Numbered from the stretch's first letter, positions 35,380 to 47,622 are shown. The stretch: DNA of 64,000 nt from Azolla caroliniana (GCA_043228905.1 JBHGNT010000004.1:21142001-21206000), one strand, 5' to 3'. Numbers and translations: made by a program. The notes: generated by a model not told the origin, from the letters alone.

Positions 35380-37066
35380 ATGGCTTCTACAAGCGGAACT
35401 CAAGGAGAGGAATTAACGAAAGGCATGGTGTCTGTAGTGGAATACATGTTGAAGGTGAGAGATCGAGAATCTTTAATCGACAAAGTTGTTGATCGTACGG
35501 TCGAGATAACGGGACGATTTGGTGGCAAGAACATCACGGATTTTCTTGCTACCTATCGAAACGAGATGCAACAAAGGGATGTCAATGATCTCAAACAAAT
35601 TTCTAGCTTCAAACGTGTGGTGGAACCAGGGATTTGCGAGCGCGTCATGGAGATCCAAAACGAGCATGCAACTTGGGCGGAGTTCGAAAAGGCGCTTCTC
35701 GCTGAATACATGCTTGAAGATGCATCACGGATGACTCAACATACGCTAATGTCTTGGATTGAGAAGAAAGGGAAGAATATGTGTGCGTCTAGAGTTTATG
35801 CCGAATTCGACCAGAAGTATAACCGACTTCCGAGTGTTGTTGGGTAACTTTTTGGAGGATGAAACACAACCAAATGGCTTGGGAGCGGACTGGGCGGCGG
35901 TGAAGAAGGCTTGTAGCCGTCTTGATAAGTGTCGACAATGGCAAGAGGAAACTAATATGGAGAATCCACAATCGTGGAGGAAGGCACCTGTGACGATCGA
36001 GTCTAACAAGCCGATCGAATCTATAATTGAAGAGCTCTCCAAGAATTTTGAAGCGGTATTGCAGGCCAACTTAGGTCGATGTGGGCCGAAGGGAAAAGAA
36101 GCGTATAGATGTGTGTGGTGCGACAGCTTCGAGCACTCGCAAATGGAGTGCACTAACTTGCAAGACGCAATTCGCAAGAATGTTGTCTATTTGGATGGCA
36201 ACATGATCCACTCGAGCGAGACCCAAAAGCCACTATGAGTGAACTTCTGAAGAGGAGGGCTGAAAAAGATCGTGGAAGAGGAAGATGCAAGGCATGTGGA
36301 AGCCATGCACTATGCTGCATTGGCGGGAATACGAATCGGAAGAGAGAATCTAAAGACGATCAAGCCGGGAGTTGGGTTTTCGCCAACGATATTCGAGTGC
36401 GAAAAGAAAGGAAAAATAGATTTGGAGGATCTAAAACATGTTGATCGGAATGTGCGACGAGTTACCGGATGGTCGGATCCAGTTGATGATAACACGAGCT
36501 TTGCGGAGGTTGTGTGTGACAACTATGAAGCTCTTGTTGAAGAGAAGAGGAAAAGAACAGGTGAAGAAGATGGTACATCAAAGCGTCACAATACGAGGAA
36601 TGTAGGGAAAGAAGGACAAGCCCAACCTACGCCACGAAAAGAGATAGGAGAAACAAGCATGAAGCCCGGTGGATTGAGCCAACCTTCTTGGATGGAAGTC
36701 GGTGAATCTGTGAAGAAAGGAAAAGAACGAGCGGCGCCGACTTACAAACTAAGGTCGGACATAGAACAAACAACCGACTTGCGGAAGGTCCTTGAGGAGA
36801 AGGTTTTAGACAGTCATGTCGACCTTACTTTGAGAGAGCTACTTGGGATTGCTAAAAAGGAGTTCTATGATACTATCGTGGACTTGATTAAGCGGAAGTG
36901 GCAACAATCGGATGAAGAGGAGGTGAAAACAAGTGCCATAACCATGGCAAGATCGGAAGAGGAGGAGGAAGAAGAAGTGATGGCGGATAGCCATTACTCT
37001 CGGCCTCATTGGGCAAGAGCGACAACGGAGACGCCGGTGAAGATCGGAGAGAAGAAAGAGACCGTG
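35380..37066 (+). pseudogene. gag and protease start of D
   Basis: Begins MASTSGTQGEELTKG, 40 bp after the primer site. Gag core has GRFGGKNITDFLATYRNEM, then a knuckle CVWCDSFEHSQMEC (near 36110) and, after a second shift, DARHVEAMHYAALAGIRIG and LRELLGIAKKEFYD. Frameshifts lie near 35835 and 36240. The text stops at KKETVVA, just before the catalytic Asp block, where it is joined to LTR sequence. It uses more A/T-ending codons than G1 and is a diverged subfamily. Confidence 0.8.
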
Positions 37067-37703
37067 GTAGCGTACACGGCGCGATCGGGACTTTTGTGCG
37101 CGGACGCGTCTACGGTTTGGTTGCGATGCACGTACGGATTGCGCACGGGCTAAACTTTATAGATGATTGGGTCATTTGGCCAAATTATGCGGACGGTCGC
37201 ATGCAACTAAAAGTAAAAGGCATGCAACTAAAAATAGAGGTCATGCAACTAAAAGTGGACTTGCAAAGTAACATTGGGAAGGAGGATCAACAAAGAGCTG
37301 AATATATGTTCCATTTTTTTCCCTCTTCCTTCTTCTTCTTCTCTCTCCCATTTCCTTGGAGAACAATTTATCTCTCAGATTGATATCAAACTCTTGGCTT
37401 GGCTTGCTCAATCTTTCTTATCAAAAATTATCTCTCATATTCATATTGGACCACTCCTTACATGGTTGTTGGCTCCTTTCTTTAAAAAAAATTATCTCTC
37501 ATTTTCATCTCCAACCCATTGTAACAAGATTCTTGAATTATAAAAGAATCTATTTTCTTATGCTATAAACAAACGTTTTCTCTCATTTACTCGTCTTATA
37601 TGTGAATTTTGCTTGTGTTGTACGTGTTGCACTAAATCCTTCTAGTCCAGAACCCTGGCAGTTCCGCCTTGCGATCCGCACATAGTAACGGATTTTCGTG
37701 ACA
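37067..37703 (+). repeat. 3' LTR of D, 5'-truncated
   Basis: From GCGTACACGGCG to GATTTTCGTGACA, matching 34644-35322 closely. It lacks the first ~800 bp of the LTR. Followed by ACGA and LTR-H text. Confidence 0.85.
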
Positions 37704-38241
37704 ACGACCTCTCTCCCTCCTTCAACAAAAAGAGGGGGGGGGGGGGGGGGGGAGTCCACGATTTGGGAAAAGGAAGTATTGCCGGTTTGGGATCGAGAGC
37801 TATGTTGCTTCCCTATGTTGTTCTGAGTATCTCTTAGGTATCGGTGAGGCCTCTCCTCGCGTAGGAATGCGCTCCCGACCAGAGGCTCATCAGAATCCGT
37901 GCATGCGTGTGTAGAGCCCGAAGCGTTGTCACCGGCCGATTCCAATTGTAATATCTTTCTTTTCCACCGATTAAACACTGTTATTCATTGTAATCTCTCT
38001 TGTGTTCGGGGCATTCCCATTTCTGTTTATGTTCTTTCTTGTGTGCATCCGCATATCGAGCCCTCGTGCTCATCATCTGGAACGTCGTGATCGTCCGAAT
38101 AAGACTACCTTGCAGGCCCATGCGCCTGTGAAACCATCCAGTGAATTCTCTCTCCCTTTTCTCTCTCTATTGCCGACTCCTTGGTCCAAGACCCGGGTGG
38201 TCCCGTCCAAATCCAACACGTACCCGAGAATATCCGCAATA
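37704..38241 (+). repeat. LTR-H, right piece
   Basis: Continues LTR-H after D: ACGACCTCTC, a run of 19 G (37734-37752), GTGAGGCCTCTCCTCGC, CCGACCAGAGGCTCATCAG and GGTCCAAGACCCGGGTGGTCC, all with counterparts in the E LTR at 51.1-51.79 kb. Ends near CCGCAATA at 38241. Right flank ACGG. Whether it is a solo LTR or part of a larger element cannot be seen. Confidence 0.65.
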
Positions 38242-39172
38242 ACGGACCGGACACTTGGCCGATTTTGTGGACAAAGTAGGTGACTCGCAACAGTCGACGA
38301 GAATCTTGCCCATTTTGGAGGAAGACAAATGTATATTACCAATTCTTTCGATTTTTTTTGGATTTCGCGTTTTTCGATTCCTTTTTAGTTGGGTTCAACG
38401 TGCAAGGCACTGTCCCACGAGCGTGCCAGGTGTCACCCAGTGGGACAAGTGTGAAACAAACTAAAGGGAGCCGATCACTAACAACCGAACAAGCGAAGCC
38501 AAATATCAAGGAAAAAACTATCATATTTTAAATCATGGCGATTCTCCCCCATGCACGACTTCATAAGAATAATAATGTACCAACAACCATCTTGTTACCC
38601 AGTGTGACAAGTGTGAAACGAACCAAAGGGAGCCGAACACTAACAGGCGAACAAGCGAAGCCAAATATCAAGGAAAGAACGGGTGGAAAGCACCAAGTAG
38701 AAGAGACTATATATATTATCGAGTTCTAGAGAGCAAAGAAAAAGGGGGGAAATCTAGAGGACTGCAATAGGAATAGACCAATAAAGAGTGAGTGAGTGGT
38801 TATCGAATATACTCGGTACTTGTATCTATAAGTTACACTTCAATCCAATATATGCATATACTTGTGGGTAATCTCGGTGTTTTGTCTCGTCTATATTAAT
38901 CTATATCTATTTTCATATATAAGTTCGGTCTGTGTAAAGGACGTATTGCAGGATCGGTTGTAGCCAATCCCATATCCTAATCCTTCTTATTCCCCATGCT
39001 AGTAATCTCTCCCTAGTGGGGTCGTTCGAACAACAATCACGGACTCGAGTAACGATCTTGGTAGGACGTCGTGACCCCAACTCTCCCTCGCACCACAATA
39101 CCTTGACCCGATTACTCAAGAAGGGTAATCGAAGGTGTTTCTCCAAGAGGGAGCAACACATCTAAACAATAC
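38242..39172. other. unassigned non-coding stretch
   Basis: No primer site of either type and no recognisable retroelement domain. It contains a 162-bp-period repeat (listed separately) and AT-rich text. Short open frames here have no recognisable product. Confidence 0.5.
38435..38680. repeat. two copies of an ~84-bp repeat, 162 bp apart
   Basis: ACCCAGTG(G/T)GACAAGTGTGAA at 38435 and 38597. Each copy continues through CAAGCGAAGCCAAATATCAA with few differences. Confidence 0.9.
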
Positions 39173-40357
39173 AATTTTTTTAGGAATTTGCATGACCCAT
39201 AACAATTTCCAATAAGCACCCAACCAATAATTTGTTGAGTTGTTGGCATAATAGCCAAACCCCTTCTTAGCAATTATCTACCCATCTTTACAAAGTACTA
39301 GAAAAAATGGATTTGCTTACTTAGTATTTTGTGCGCTGATATGATTTGTCATTTCCACTCAGTTGGATCCCACAGAAGATTATCAATGGGCTTATTCTCA
39401 TAAACTCACAATTCAAATAAACTATTTATATTATTTGGATATGGATTCAACATCCAATTTTTACCGTTCTTCCACAATATACGAATAAGCAACATACTCC
39501 CTTGAGTTTCAACATCGTCTTTCATAAAGATAGAATGAATGTGTCCAGAAGGCAAAACATGGAAATAAACACATTCATGAGAGTTTTTATAACCCTTGAC
39601 CCCCAACAAGACATGCCAGTATGAAAACATACCATACCAAAATAGACGAATTTGAGAAGGTTGAAAGGAAGACATTGTAAACACTTTATCCATCTCTATG
39701 TACATAATGGTCCATGATCCCCATATTGTTCTACAAACATGGTTTTTGTTTTCCAGCATTGAAGAAGAAAAAGGCAACCAATTTCTTACTCACCCAACTT
39801 CTCCTCTATCAAAATCAACAGCTTCAATCTAATTTGGTTCCATAACGTTACCCCCTCTATTAGAAATAGTGGGTTCATTATGAGGGGTTGAAGCAACCAT
39901 TCCTCCTTACGTGATGGTAGAGATTGAACAAAATTATGCCTCAAATCCCACCATGCCTTCATGATACCCCTAAAAAAATTATCCTAGCGAAAATATCAAT
40001 GAAACAAGTAAAATCTCTTAAAAATCACCATCTAATACTACCTTTCCATTTGCCACCCATAGAAAGCATGACCTTAACTATTGTCTACCTTTTTTTTTTC
40101 CATGGCTCCCCACCTAGCAACAACCCTCTTATAAGAAAATTTCCCAAAAACGCCTTGCATTGTAAAAGAGGTTCAATCAATCCAAGACCACCCTCTTCGT
40201 TTGGTGTTGTAATACCAACCTAACATCCCAGATATCTTATAGGTTTACCATGCAAAATCCATTGAAACCGTTCATGTGGACACCACAAAGGGTTATTGTG
40301 ATACCTACCCAAAAACCCACCAACTTATTTCAATTAATACTAGTTCCAAAAGCCCGT
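39173..40357 (-). pseudogene. LINE (non-LTR) reverse transcriptase, C-terminal part
   Basis: Minus-strand reading from 40357: FGTSIN..K, then GKPIRYLGC, EEGGLGLIEPLLQCKAFLGKF and LLLGGEPWK, the conserved end of plant L1-type RT, followed by decayed text down to a T run near 39173 that may mark the poly(A) tail. Many stops. It joins the piece at 51795: removing E and one CCGT gives a continuous ICRVQRAFGTSIN reading. Confidence 0.85.
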
Positions 40358-40772
40358 TGTTGTGGAGGATTCTGGCCACTAAGGGAAAAAGTCGTCGAAT
40401 GCGTGTGAACAAGGGTGTGCATGTATGCACGTGAACTCGGTCTAATGTACAAAAAGAATGTAAATATAAAGGATTAATAAGTACAATAAAGGAATACTTT
40501 AATGGGTACTTTATGATCCCACAAAAAGAGGGGAATAAAGGTGAGTGATGGGAGGAAATCATGGGGAAATCTCCTCCCATCAATCACCATTATTCCTCTC
40601 TATTCGTGTGGGACATAAAGTACCCATTAACTACTCTACCTAGTACATTAAATACTCTACTCATATATTACATTTCTTTGTACATCGGTCTTTGGTTTTT
40701 GTGCATACTTGCACATACTCATTCACGCGCATTCGGTGATGTTTCACCTTGTGGCTAGAATTCCCCACGACA
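40358..40772. repeat. LTR palindrome (head-to-head LTR starts)
   Basis: Left arm begins TGTTGTGGAGGATTC and aligns with the first ~205 bp of the E 3' LTR. Right arm is a diverged reverse copy ending TTCCCCACGACA. The arms meet at GGGGAAATCTCCTCCC near 40565. Shared text includes TAATGGGTACTTTAT on one strand and its complement on the other. The 415-bp unit could fold into a long hairpin. Confidence 0.85.
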
Positions 40773-41791
40773 TCGATCAAGGTGAAAGCGGCCCACATTG
40801 ACAAGGTGGCGATGGAAGAGGAATTGTTGGACAACCACTACACCAGGGCACACTAGGCAAGGGCCACAACGAAGACCTTGGTTCAGATTGAGCACGTGAT
40901 GGAGCCAATAGTGATGTTGATTGACCACGAATCAGAGATCAATTTGATGTCAATGGACTTCTATAAGAAGGGCAAATGACCTATCAATACCAAGCACATG
41001 TGGAAGATACGCACGACGACCCGCGCTATGGAAGAGCTTCACGGGGCATGCCCAAATGCATGAGTAAATGTTGGTGATGTTGAAATCGACCAACACTTCT
41101 TCACGCAGGAGTCATCCTCCCATCCAGTGATCTTGGGTGAACCGTACATTACAATAGCCCAGATGGAGATAAAAGTGCTAGATAATGGGTCGACATATGC
41201 ACAGGTGAAGAGTCAGGACGGTTGTCACTCCGTCTAGTTCGTGACGGTTCGGCCAAACCACGAGAGGAACCGGGACTCTCTCGGCGGCAAAGGCCGAGAG
41301 GATTTTTGAAGAGGTTTATCAAGGCGTGGGGTCACAATAGTCTGGACGTCCGGTTTAAACCCCACACTTGTACAATAGGTAGGAAATAATACCAAGCACG
41401 GGTCGAAGATACGCATGGCGACCTGCACTACGGAAGAGGTTCACGGGGCATGCCCGAATGCTCGAGTAAATGTCGGTGACATTGAAATCGACCAACACTT
41501 CTTCATGCAAGAGTCATCCTCCCATCCGGTGATCTTGGGTGAGCCGTACATTACAGTAGCCCGGATGGAGGCAAGAGTACTAGATAACGAATCAACATAT
41601 ACACAGGTGAAGAGCCAAGACGATTGTCACTCCATCTAGTTCGTGACGGTTCGGCCGAACCATGAGAGGAACCGGGACTCTCTCGGCGGCGAAGGCCGAG
41701 AGGATTTTTGAAGAGGTCTATCAAGGTGTGGGGTCACAATAGTCTAAACATCTAGTTGAAACCCACACTTGTACAATAGGTAGGAAATTTT
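40773..41791 (+). pseudogene. gypsy protease of E, with tandem duplication
   Basis: Reads KVKAAHIDKVAMEEELLDNHY, then LIDHESEINLMS (active site with Gly changed to Glu) and HPVILGEPYI. From 40988 a 402-bp unit (protease C-terminus, REDF-stop and the following spacer) is repeated at 41390-41791 with about 10 percent difference. Stops in both copies. Confidence 0.85.
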
Positions 41792-41817
41792 GGCTCTCCG
41801 ACAATGGAGGATGTACA

Positions 41818-42826
41818 GTGTTCGACATTAGCGGTCGGGAAAGACAACGGGTCGAGGGGCGCTTCAAGGCATATGGAGCCATGGATCCCAACTACACTAC
41901 CAGTGGCTCCGTGGAGGCGTTCTCATTCAACAACACCCTCGGAGAAATCGGGAGGGTGATCATGGGAGGTCTGAGTGAAGACCGGACGATTCTGTTCAAT
42001 TCGGTTTATATGTATCAGGTGATCGAGGAGTTTGGACGGATGGTCGGGGCGGGGCGGACTGCCCACATAGACACCAAGTACAAGATTGTGGACCAGAAGG
42101 TGAGGCTAGTCGCGACACCCTTACTAGAGGACAGTTGGGAATGGACGAAGGGGGTCACGACCGACCCGAGTCCACGAGACCCGCGCAGCATAGGGCACCG
42201 GTTCACTGATGAGACGCTACAGAAGGTCAAGATAAGTGGGGGTGGCTTCCTATTGCCCACCGAAGAGGACCAATTTCAGAGAATGATCAAGAGTCACGGG
42301 AGGGCTTTCGCATTCTCACCAGAGGAGATAAGGTGCGCCAACCCAACTATCGTCGAACCTATGGTGATCTTCACGGTACCACATGTACCGTGGAACTTGA
42401 AGTCGATTCCGATACGGAGAGGTCATATCCCGAAACTGATGGAGCTGCTCAAGGAGAAGGTAGATATGGGGATCCTCGAACCGTCGAGTGCCCCATATTC
42501 AAATCTGTGGTTTACGATGCCAAAGAAGAACAACACATTGCTCTTCATACAAAACCTGTAATTAATCGACAAAGTGATAATCCGCAATGCAGGGGTCGAT
42601 CCGACCATTGATGAGTTCGCGGAGGCCCTCGCTGGAAGGTCGATCTACTCGGTCGAAGATTTATATAGTTCAAACTAGCCGTCGAAAGCAAGGACATCAT
42701 GACGATGCGGACCTCTCTCGACTTAGTTCGGATGTGTACCCTGCCATAGGGCGGAACGAATTCGGTGGCACACATGGTGAATGTGATGAATAAGGTGCTA
42801 AGGGATTGCATCTCGGACATCACCAT
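41818..42826 (+). pseudogene. gypsy pol of E, leader and RT N-part
   Basis: An open frame of 247 residues (41818-42561) gives the leader with DTKYKIVDQKVRLVATPL and RT with MGILEPSSAPYSN. Stops and deletions follow (GRSIYSVEDLYS, then a gap). It ends at DCISDITMF, just before the FLDD active site, where C3 begins. Confidence 0.85.
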
Positions 42827-42835
42827 GTTTGTTCA

Positions 42836-43222
42836 TGTTGGGATTTCGGTCCCTCCGGATGGGATGTCCGGAGATGAATGACGGCAAGCCCGGTTGCGGT
42901 TACGGAGCCGGATGACGAATGTACCCGGAGAGAGATCCGGATGACGGCAAGCCCGGTTCCGGTTACGGAGCCGGATGATGAAGACCCTGGCTACGGAGCC
43001 GGATGCTGAAGACCCCGGTAACGGAGCCGGATGACGAATGTACCCGGAGAGAGATCCGGATGCGGGGACATATTTGTGAATATGTTTTGCCAAGAGCCCT
43101 TGAGGCTATATTTGTAAATAGCCCGAAAGTCATATGTGTATAAATATGACTTAGGGCAATCAGTTTAAATGTTGTTGTTGCTCATTTTATGTTTTCAGCT
43201 GAGAGAGCGAAGTGAGAGCAGC

Positions 43223-43257
<35 letters not shown>

Positions 43258-43517
43258 GAGGTCGACGCCTCTGTGTATTACCGCCGCCTGTGGCGAAGAC
43301 AGTGAGCTCAAGGTTGTTGCCTTGTAGCTTCACCATTGTACATCTCAGTGTATAGTGATAGTTGGAGTTTGAGGACTCCCGTGGTTTTTCCCATTTAGGG
43401 TTTTCCACGTAAAATTCCAGTGTACCTTTTCTCTCTACTGTCCTCGTGCACTTTGTATTTCCCAATTTCTGTGAGTTGATCCTATTCCTCGGTTGTGGCC
43501 GAGCACTGTTTTTAACA
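42836..43517 (+). repeat. 5' LTR of C3
   Basis: Begins TGTTGGGATTTCGG and ends TTTTTAACA. U3 has four copies of ACGGAGCCGGATG against two in C2. TATAAATA at 43139-43146. GA microsatellite near 43225. Confidence 0.95.
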
Positions 43518-43520
43518 AAG

Positions 43521-43532
43521 TGGTATCAGAGC
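43521..43532 (+). other. primer-binding site of C3 (initiator-Met tRNA type)
   Basis: TGGTATCAGAGC, 3 bp after the 5' LTR. Confidence 0.9.
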
Positions 43533-43548
43533 GACGGTAACACAAAAA

Positions 43549-46500
43549 ATGGAAGGCGGCAGCAGCGGGCAGCCGGGGATGATGGTGCTGAATGCGCAGA
43601 ACTACGCCGACTAGAAGATAAAGATGGAGGATCTGCTCATTGTTCGGGACCTGTATGAACCGATCGACAGGTCGGAAATACCCAAGGGGGTACTTGAGAC
43701 GGAATGGAGGCTTCTGAACCGGAAAGCCGTTGCAACCATTCGGCAATACGTCGACGTGAGCGTTCTACAACATGTGGCGAACGACACCAACGCATATGAG
43801 ATGTGGCGGAAGCTGTCGGGCCTCTACGAGAGGAAGAATGCGTTGAACCGGACCTCCCTGATGAGGAAGATAGTGAACCTCAAGTACCGGGACGGCGAGA
43901 GTATGGTGGAACACGTAAGCACGTTCATGGGATTCGTGAACCAGCTTGCGGCGATCAAGTTCCCGCTGGAGGATGCAATGCAAGCCATCATTCTGATGTG
44001 TACATTGCCGGAAAGCTGGGAGAACTTGGTGGTGACTCTCAGCACCTCCTGCACGGAAGATAACTTGTCTTTACAAACGGTAAAGACAAGCATTTTGAAC
44101 GAAGAAGCGCGTCGGAGAGATAAAGAACCGGTTTCCGATCCGAAGATGCTGCTTACCGAATCGGATCGGGGAAGACAATGGAACCGGAGTCCGCAAAGAC
44201 GGGAGAAGTCGGGGACCCGGTCGCAGTCAAGAGGAAGGCCCACGTGCTTCCACTGTGGGAAGCCGGGGCACTTCCGGAAGAATTGTCGGCATTACCGAAA
44301 GGACAACGGAGCCGACGACACCGATTCGAAGAAGTCACCGGAGAGAAACGGTGCATACCGGGGAGCCACGGACCGGAGAGGTCCGGATCGGCGAGGGCAG
44401 GACCGGAAAGGAACGACGGCACTCGCGGCAAGTGAAGAAGAAATAATGTTCATTACCGAAGAGAGGGAGCTGAACCTTGCCGGTGAAGAGATGACCTGGG
44501 TGGTCGATTCCGGAGCGTCGTTCCACCTGACCCCGGAGAAGAAATACTTCTCATCCTACACAGCCGGTGAGCACGGCTGTGTCCGGATGGGAAATGAAGG
44601 TACGTGCCGGATTGCCGGCATAGGAGACGTGTGGCTGATGACATCAACCGGATGCAAGATGCTGCTGAAGGATGTGCGACACGTTCCGGAGGTCCGATTG
44701 AACCTGATCTCGGCCGGGAGGCTAGATGATGAAGGCTACACGGGTAGCATCCGGAACGGTGTCATGAAGTTCAGCAAGGGGAGCTTGATAGTGGCTCGGG
44801 CCCGGAAGGTCAACACACTGTACCTGATGAATGCCTGGTTATGTCCGGAAGAACTGAATGTGGCAGCCGACACTGCCGGTGAGCTGTGGCACAAGAGACT
44901 GTGCCACATGAGTGAGAAGGGGATGAAGAGGCTTGCAGAAGACAACCTTATTCCAGTGAAGCATGTGCACCTGGAGAAGTGCACCGATTGCCTGGCCGGT
45001 AAGCAGAACCGAACCTCCTTCCATTCAAGGCCACCGACGAGATGTAGCGCACCATTGGAGTTGGTGCACACTGATGTGTGTCAGGTAGAAACGAAGTCAC
45101 ATGGCGGAGCCCAGTACTTCGTAACATTCATTGATGATCACAGCCGGAAGCTGTGGACGGCACCGTTGAAGACAAAGGACCAAGTGTTGTGCGTCTTCAA
45201 AGAACTCCACGCGAGAGTGGAAAGGGAATCCGGCAAGAAGCTGAAAGCGATACGAGCGGATAACGGAGGGGAATACCGGGGGCAGTTCCAGGAGTACTGT
45301 CGCTCGAAGGGAATCCGGCTCAAGTTTACTGTGCCGAAGACGCCGGAACTAAACGGGCTGGCCGAGAGGATGAACCGGACCATAATGGAGAGGGTCCGGA
45401 GTATGCTGGCACATGCGAAATTACCCAAGGGGTTTTGGGCTGAGGCAATGTCGACGGCGACATACGTGATAAACAGATCACCCTCAGTACCTTTGGACGG
45501 AGACACGCCGCAGAGAGTGTGGACCGGTAGGGAAGTATCCTACCGGCATCTGAAGGTGTTCGGGTGTCTCGCATACGTGCATGTGGCAAAGGACCGGAGA
45601 GGAAAGTTAGATCCAAAGACCCGGCCATGCATATTCCTCGGTTACGGCGACGACGAGTTCGGCTACCGAGTATGGGACCCGGTCGACAAGAAGATATTCA
45701 GGAGTCGTGATATCATCTTCATGGAGAACAAGACACTCGCCGACTGGGAGTCGGAGAAGAAGATGAAGAGCTCCAAGTCGACCGGTGAGGATAAACTCTA
45801 CGAGGAGCAGTCCCGACCGGCAAGGGACCGGTTAACACTCGAAGATCCGGCCGAAGACGGTGAAGAAACAGAACCGGCCGAAGAAGATGAAAATGATACC
45901 GGAACCGGCCCCGATCCCGAAATGGATTCGGATGAAGAAGAATCGGAAGAACCGGTTACCGAAGCTCCGGAACGGAGATATCCTCTAAGAGAGAGAAGGG
46001 CCCCCCGGAGATTTCCGGAACCAGAGCACGTGCTGCTAACCGACGAGGGGGAGCCGGAGAGCTTTGAAGAAGCAAAACATGACACCCAGAGCCGCAGGTG
46101 GTTGAGTGCCATGCAGGACGAGATGGATTCCCTGCATGAGAACCACACATATGAACTTATGAAGTTGCCGAAAGGAAAGCGGGCACTTCGAAACAAGTGG
46201 GTGTTCAAGCTGAAACCGGGAGATGTCGGAAACCCCCCGAGATACAAAGCCAGGATCGTGGTGAAGGGGTTTCAGCAGAAGAAGGGCGTCGACTTCGACG
46301 AGATATTTGCCCCGGTAGTGAAGATGACCTCCATCCGGACGGTGCTGAGCATAGCGGCAAGCATGGACCTCGAGGTAGAACAGATGGACGTGAAGACGGC
46401 ATTCCTTCACGGTGACCTCGAAGAAGAGATCTACATGCAGCAACCGGAAGGATTCGAGAAGAAAGGGAAGGAGCACCTGGTATGCCGGTTGAAGAAGAGC

Positions 46501-47622
46501 CTTTACGGACTGAAGCAGGCTCCCCGGCAATGGTACCGGAAGTTCGACTCCTTCATGACCGACGAAGGGTACCTCAAAACGCAGTCCGACCACTGCGTGT
46601 TTGTGAAGAAGTTCGAAGGAGGAGACTTTCTAATACTCCTCCTGTACGTGGACGACATGTTGATCGTCGGACGGGACCAGGTCAAGATACGGATGCTGAA
46701 GAAGGCTCTTCACCGAACCTTCTCAATGAAGGACCTGGGTCCGGCGAGGCAAATACTAGGGATGCACATCATCCGGGACCGGAAGAAGAAGCAGTTGTGG
46801 CTGTCACAGGAGAAGTACGTGACGAAGGTGCTTCACCGGTTCAACATGTCGGAAGCAAGACCGGTCGGATCGACCCTCCCGGCAAACTGCAAGCTGTCCA
46901 GCAAGCAAAGTCCCAAGACAAAGGCTGAAAAGGAGGATATGATGAAAGTGTCGTATGCCTCAGCCGTCGGGAGCTTGATGTACGCCATGGTGTGTACGAG
47001 ACCGGACATAGGATATGCAGTCGGAGTGGTGAGCCGGTACATGAGCAATCCCGGCAAAGAGCATTGGAACGTGGCCAAGTGGATACTCCGATACCTGAAG
47101 GGCACGGCAAACGTGTGCCTCCGATTCGGCTCCGGCAAGCCCGAACTCGACGGCTTCACCGATTCGGATATGTCGGCTGATGCAGATACCAGTCGGTCCA
47201 CATCAGGGTATGTGATGACGTATGCAGGGGGAGCTGTTTCATGGCAGTCGAGACTGCAGAAGACGATTGCGTTGTCAACCACGGAGGCGGAGTACATGGC
47301 GGCTGTTGAAGCTGGCAAGGAAATAATATGGATGAAGGACTTCATTAGAGAGCTCGGTATCCGGCAGGAGGAGTACCGACTCTACTGCGACAGTCAGAGT
47401 GCAATCCACCTTGCGAAGAACGCGGCCTATCACTCCCGGACGAAGCACATCCAGCGAAGATATCACTGGATCCGGGAAAGGATAGAAGACCAGGAGTTCG
47501 TGCTGACGAAGATCCACACGGACGAGAACGGCTCAGATATGCTGACCAAAGTGCTCACACCCGACAAGCTGGAAGCATGCCGGAAGAGGATCGGATTGGA
47601 GAGACATCCCATGCCGAAGTGA
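43549..47622 (+). pseudogene. copia Gag-Pol polyprotein of C3, one stop near the start
   Basis: Same length and domain order as C2. ATG at 43549 (MEGGSSGQPG). Codon 22 (43612-43614) is TAG where C2 has the Trp codon TGG of NYADWKIKM. The rest is open to TGA at 47620: knuckle CFHCGKPGHFRKNC, protease VVDSGASFH, full integrase motifs, RT YVDDMLIVG and RNase H YCDSQSAIHLAKN. Initiation at the Met two codons after the stop (43621) would give a gag lacking its first ~24 residues. Whether that works is unknown. Confidence 0.95.

Larger units (their letters stand above)
11258..37703 (+). mobile_element. gypsy element D, carrying the Gy-A composite in its 5' LTR
   Basis: 5' LTR in two halves (11258-11943 and 34568-35322, about 1.44 kb together), primer site TGGTGAACCCGACGT, gag, a truncated protease and a 5'-truncated 3' LTR (37067-37703). 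Flanks are ACGG and ACGA, a probable 4-bp duplication with one change. The coding text is less GC-rich than in G1. An internal deletion joins the start of protease to the middle of the 3' LTR, so RT and integrase are absent. D is defective. Confidence 0.75.

Noticed and set aside
39924-40223. Plus-strand frame of 99 aa
   Set aside because: It is the antisense shadow of the LINE RT end read on the minus strand.
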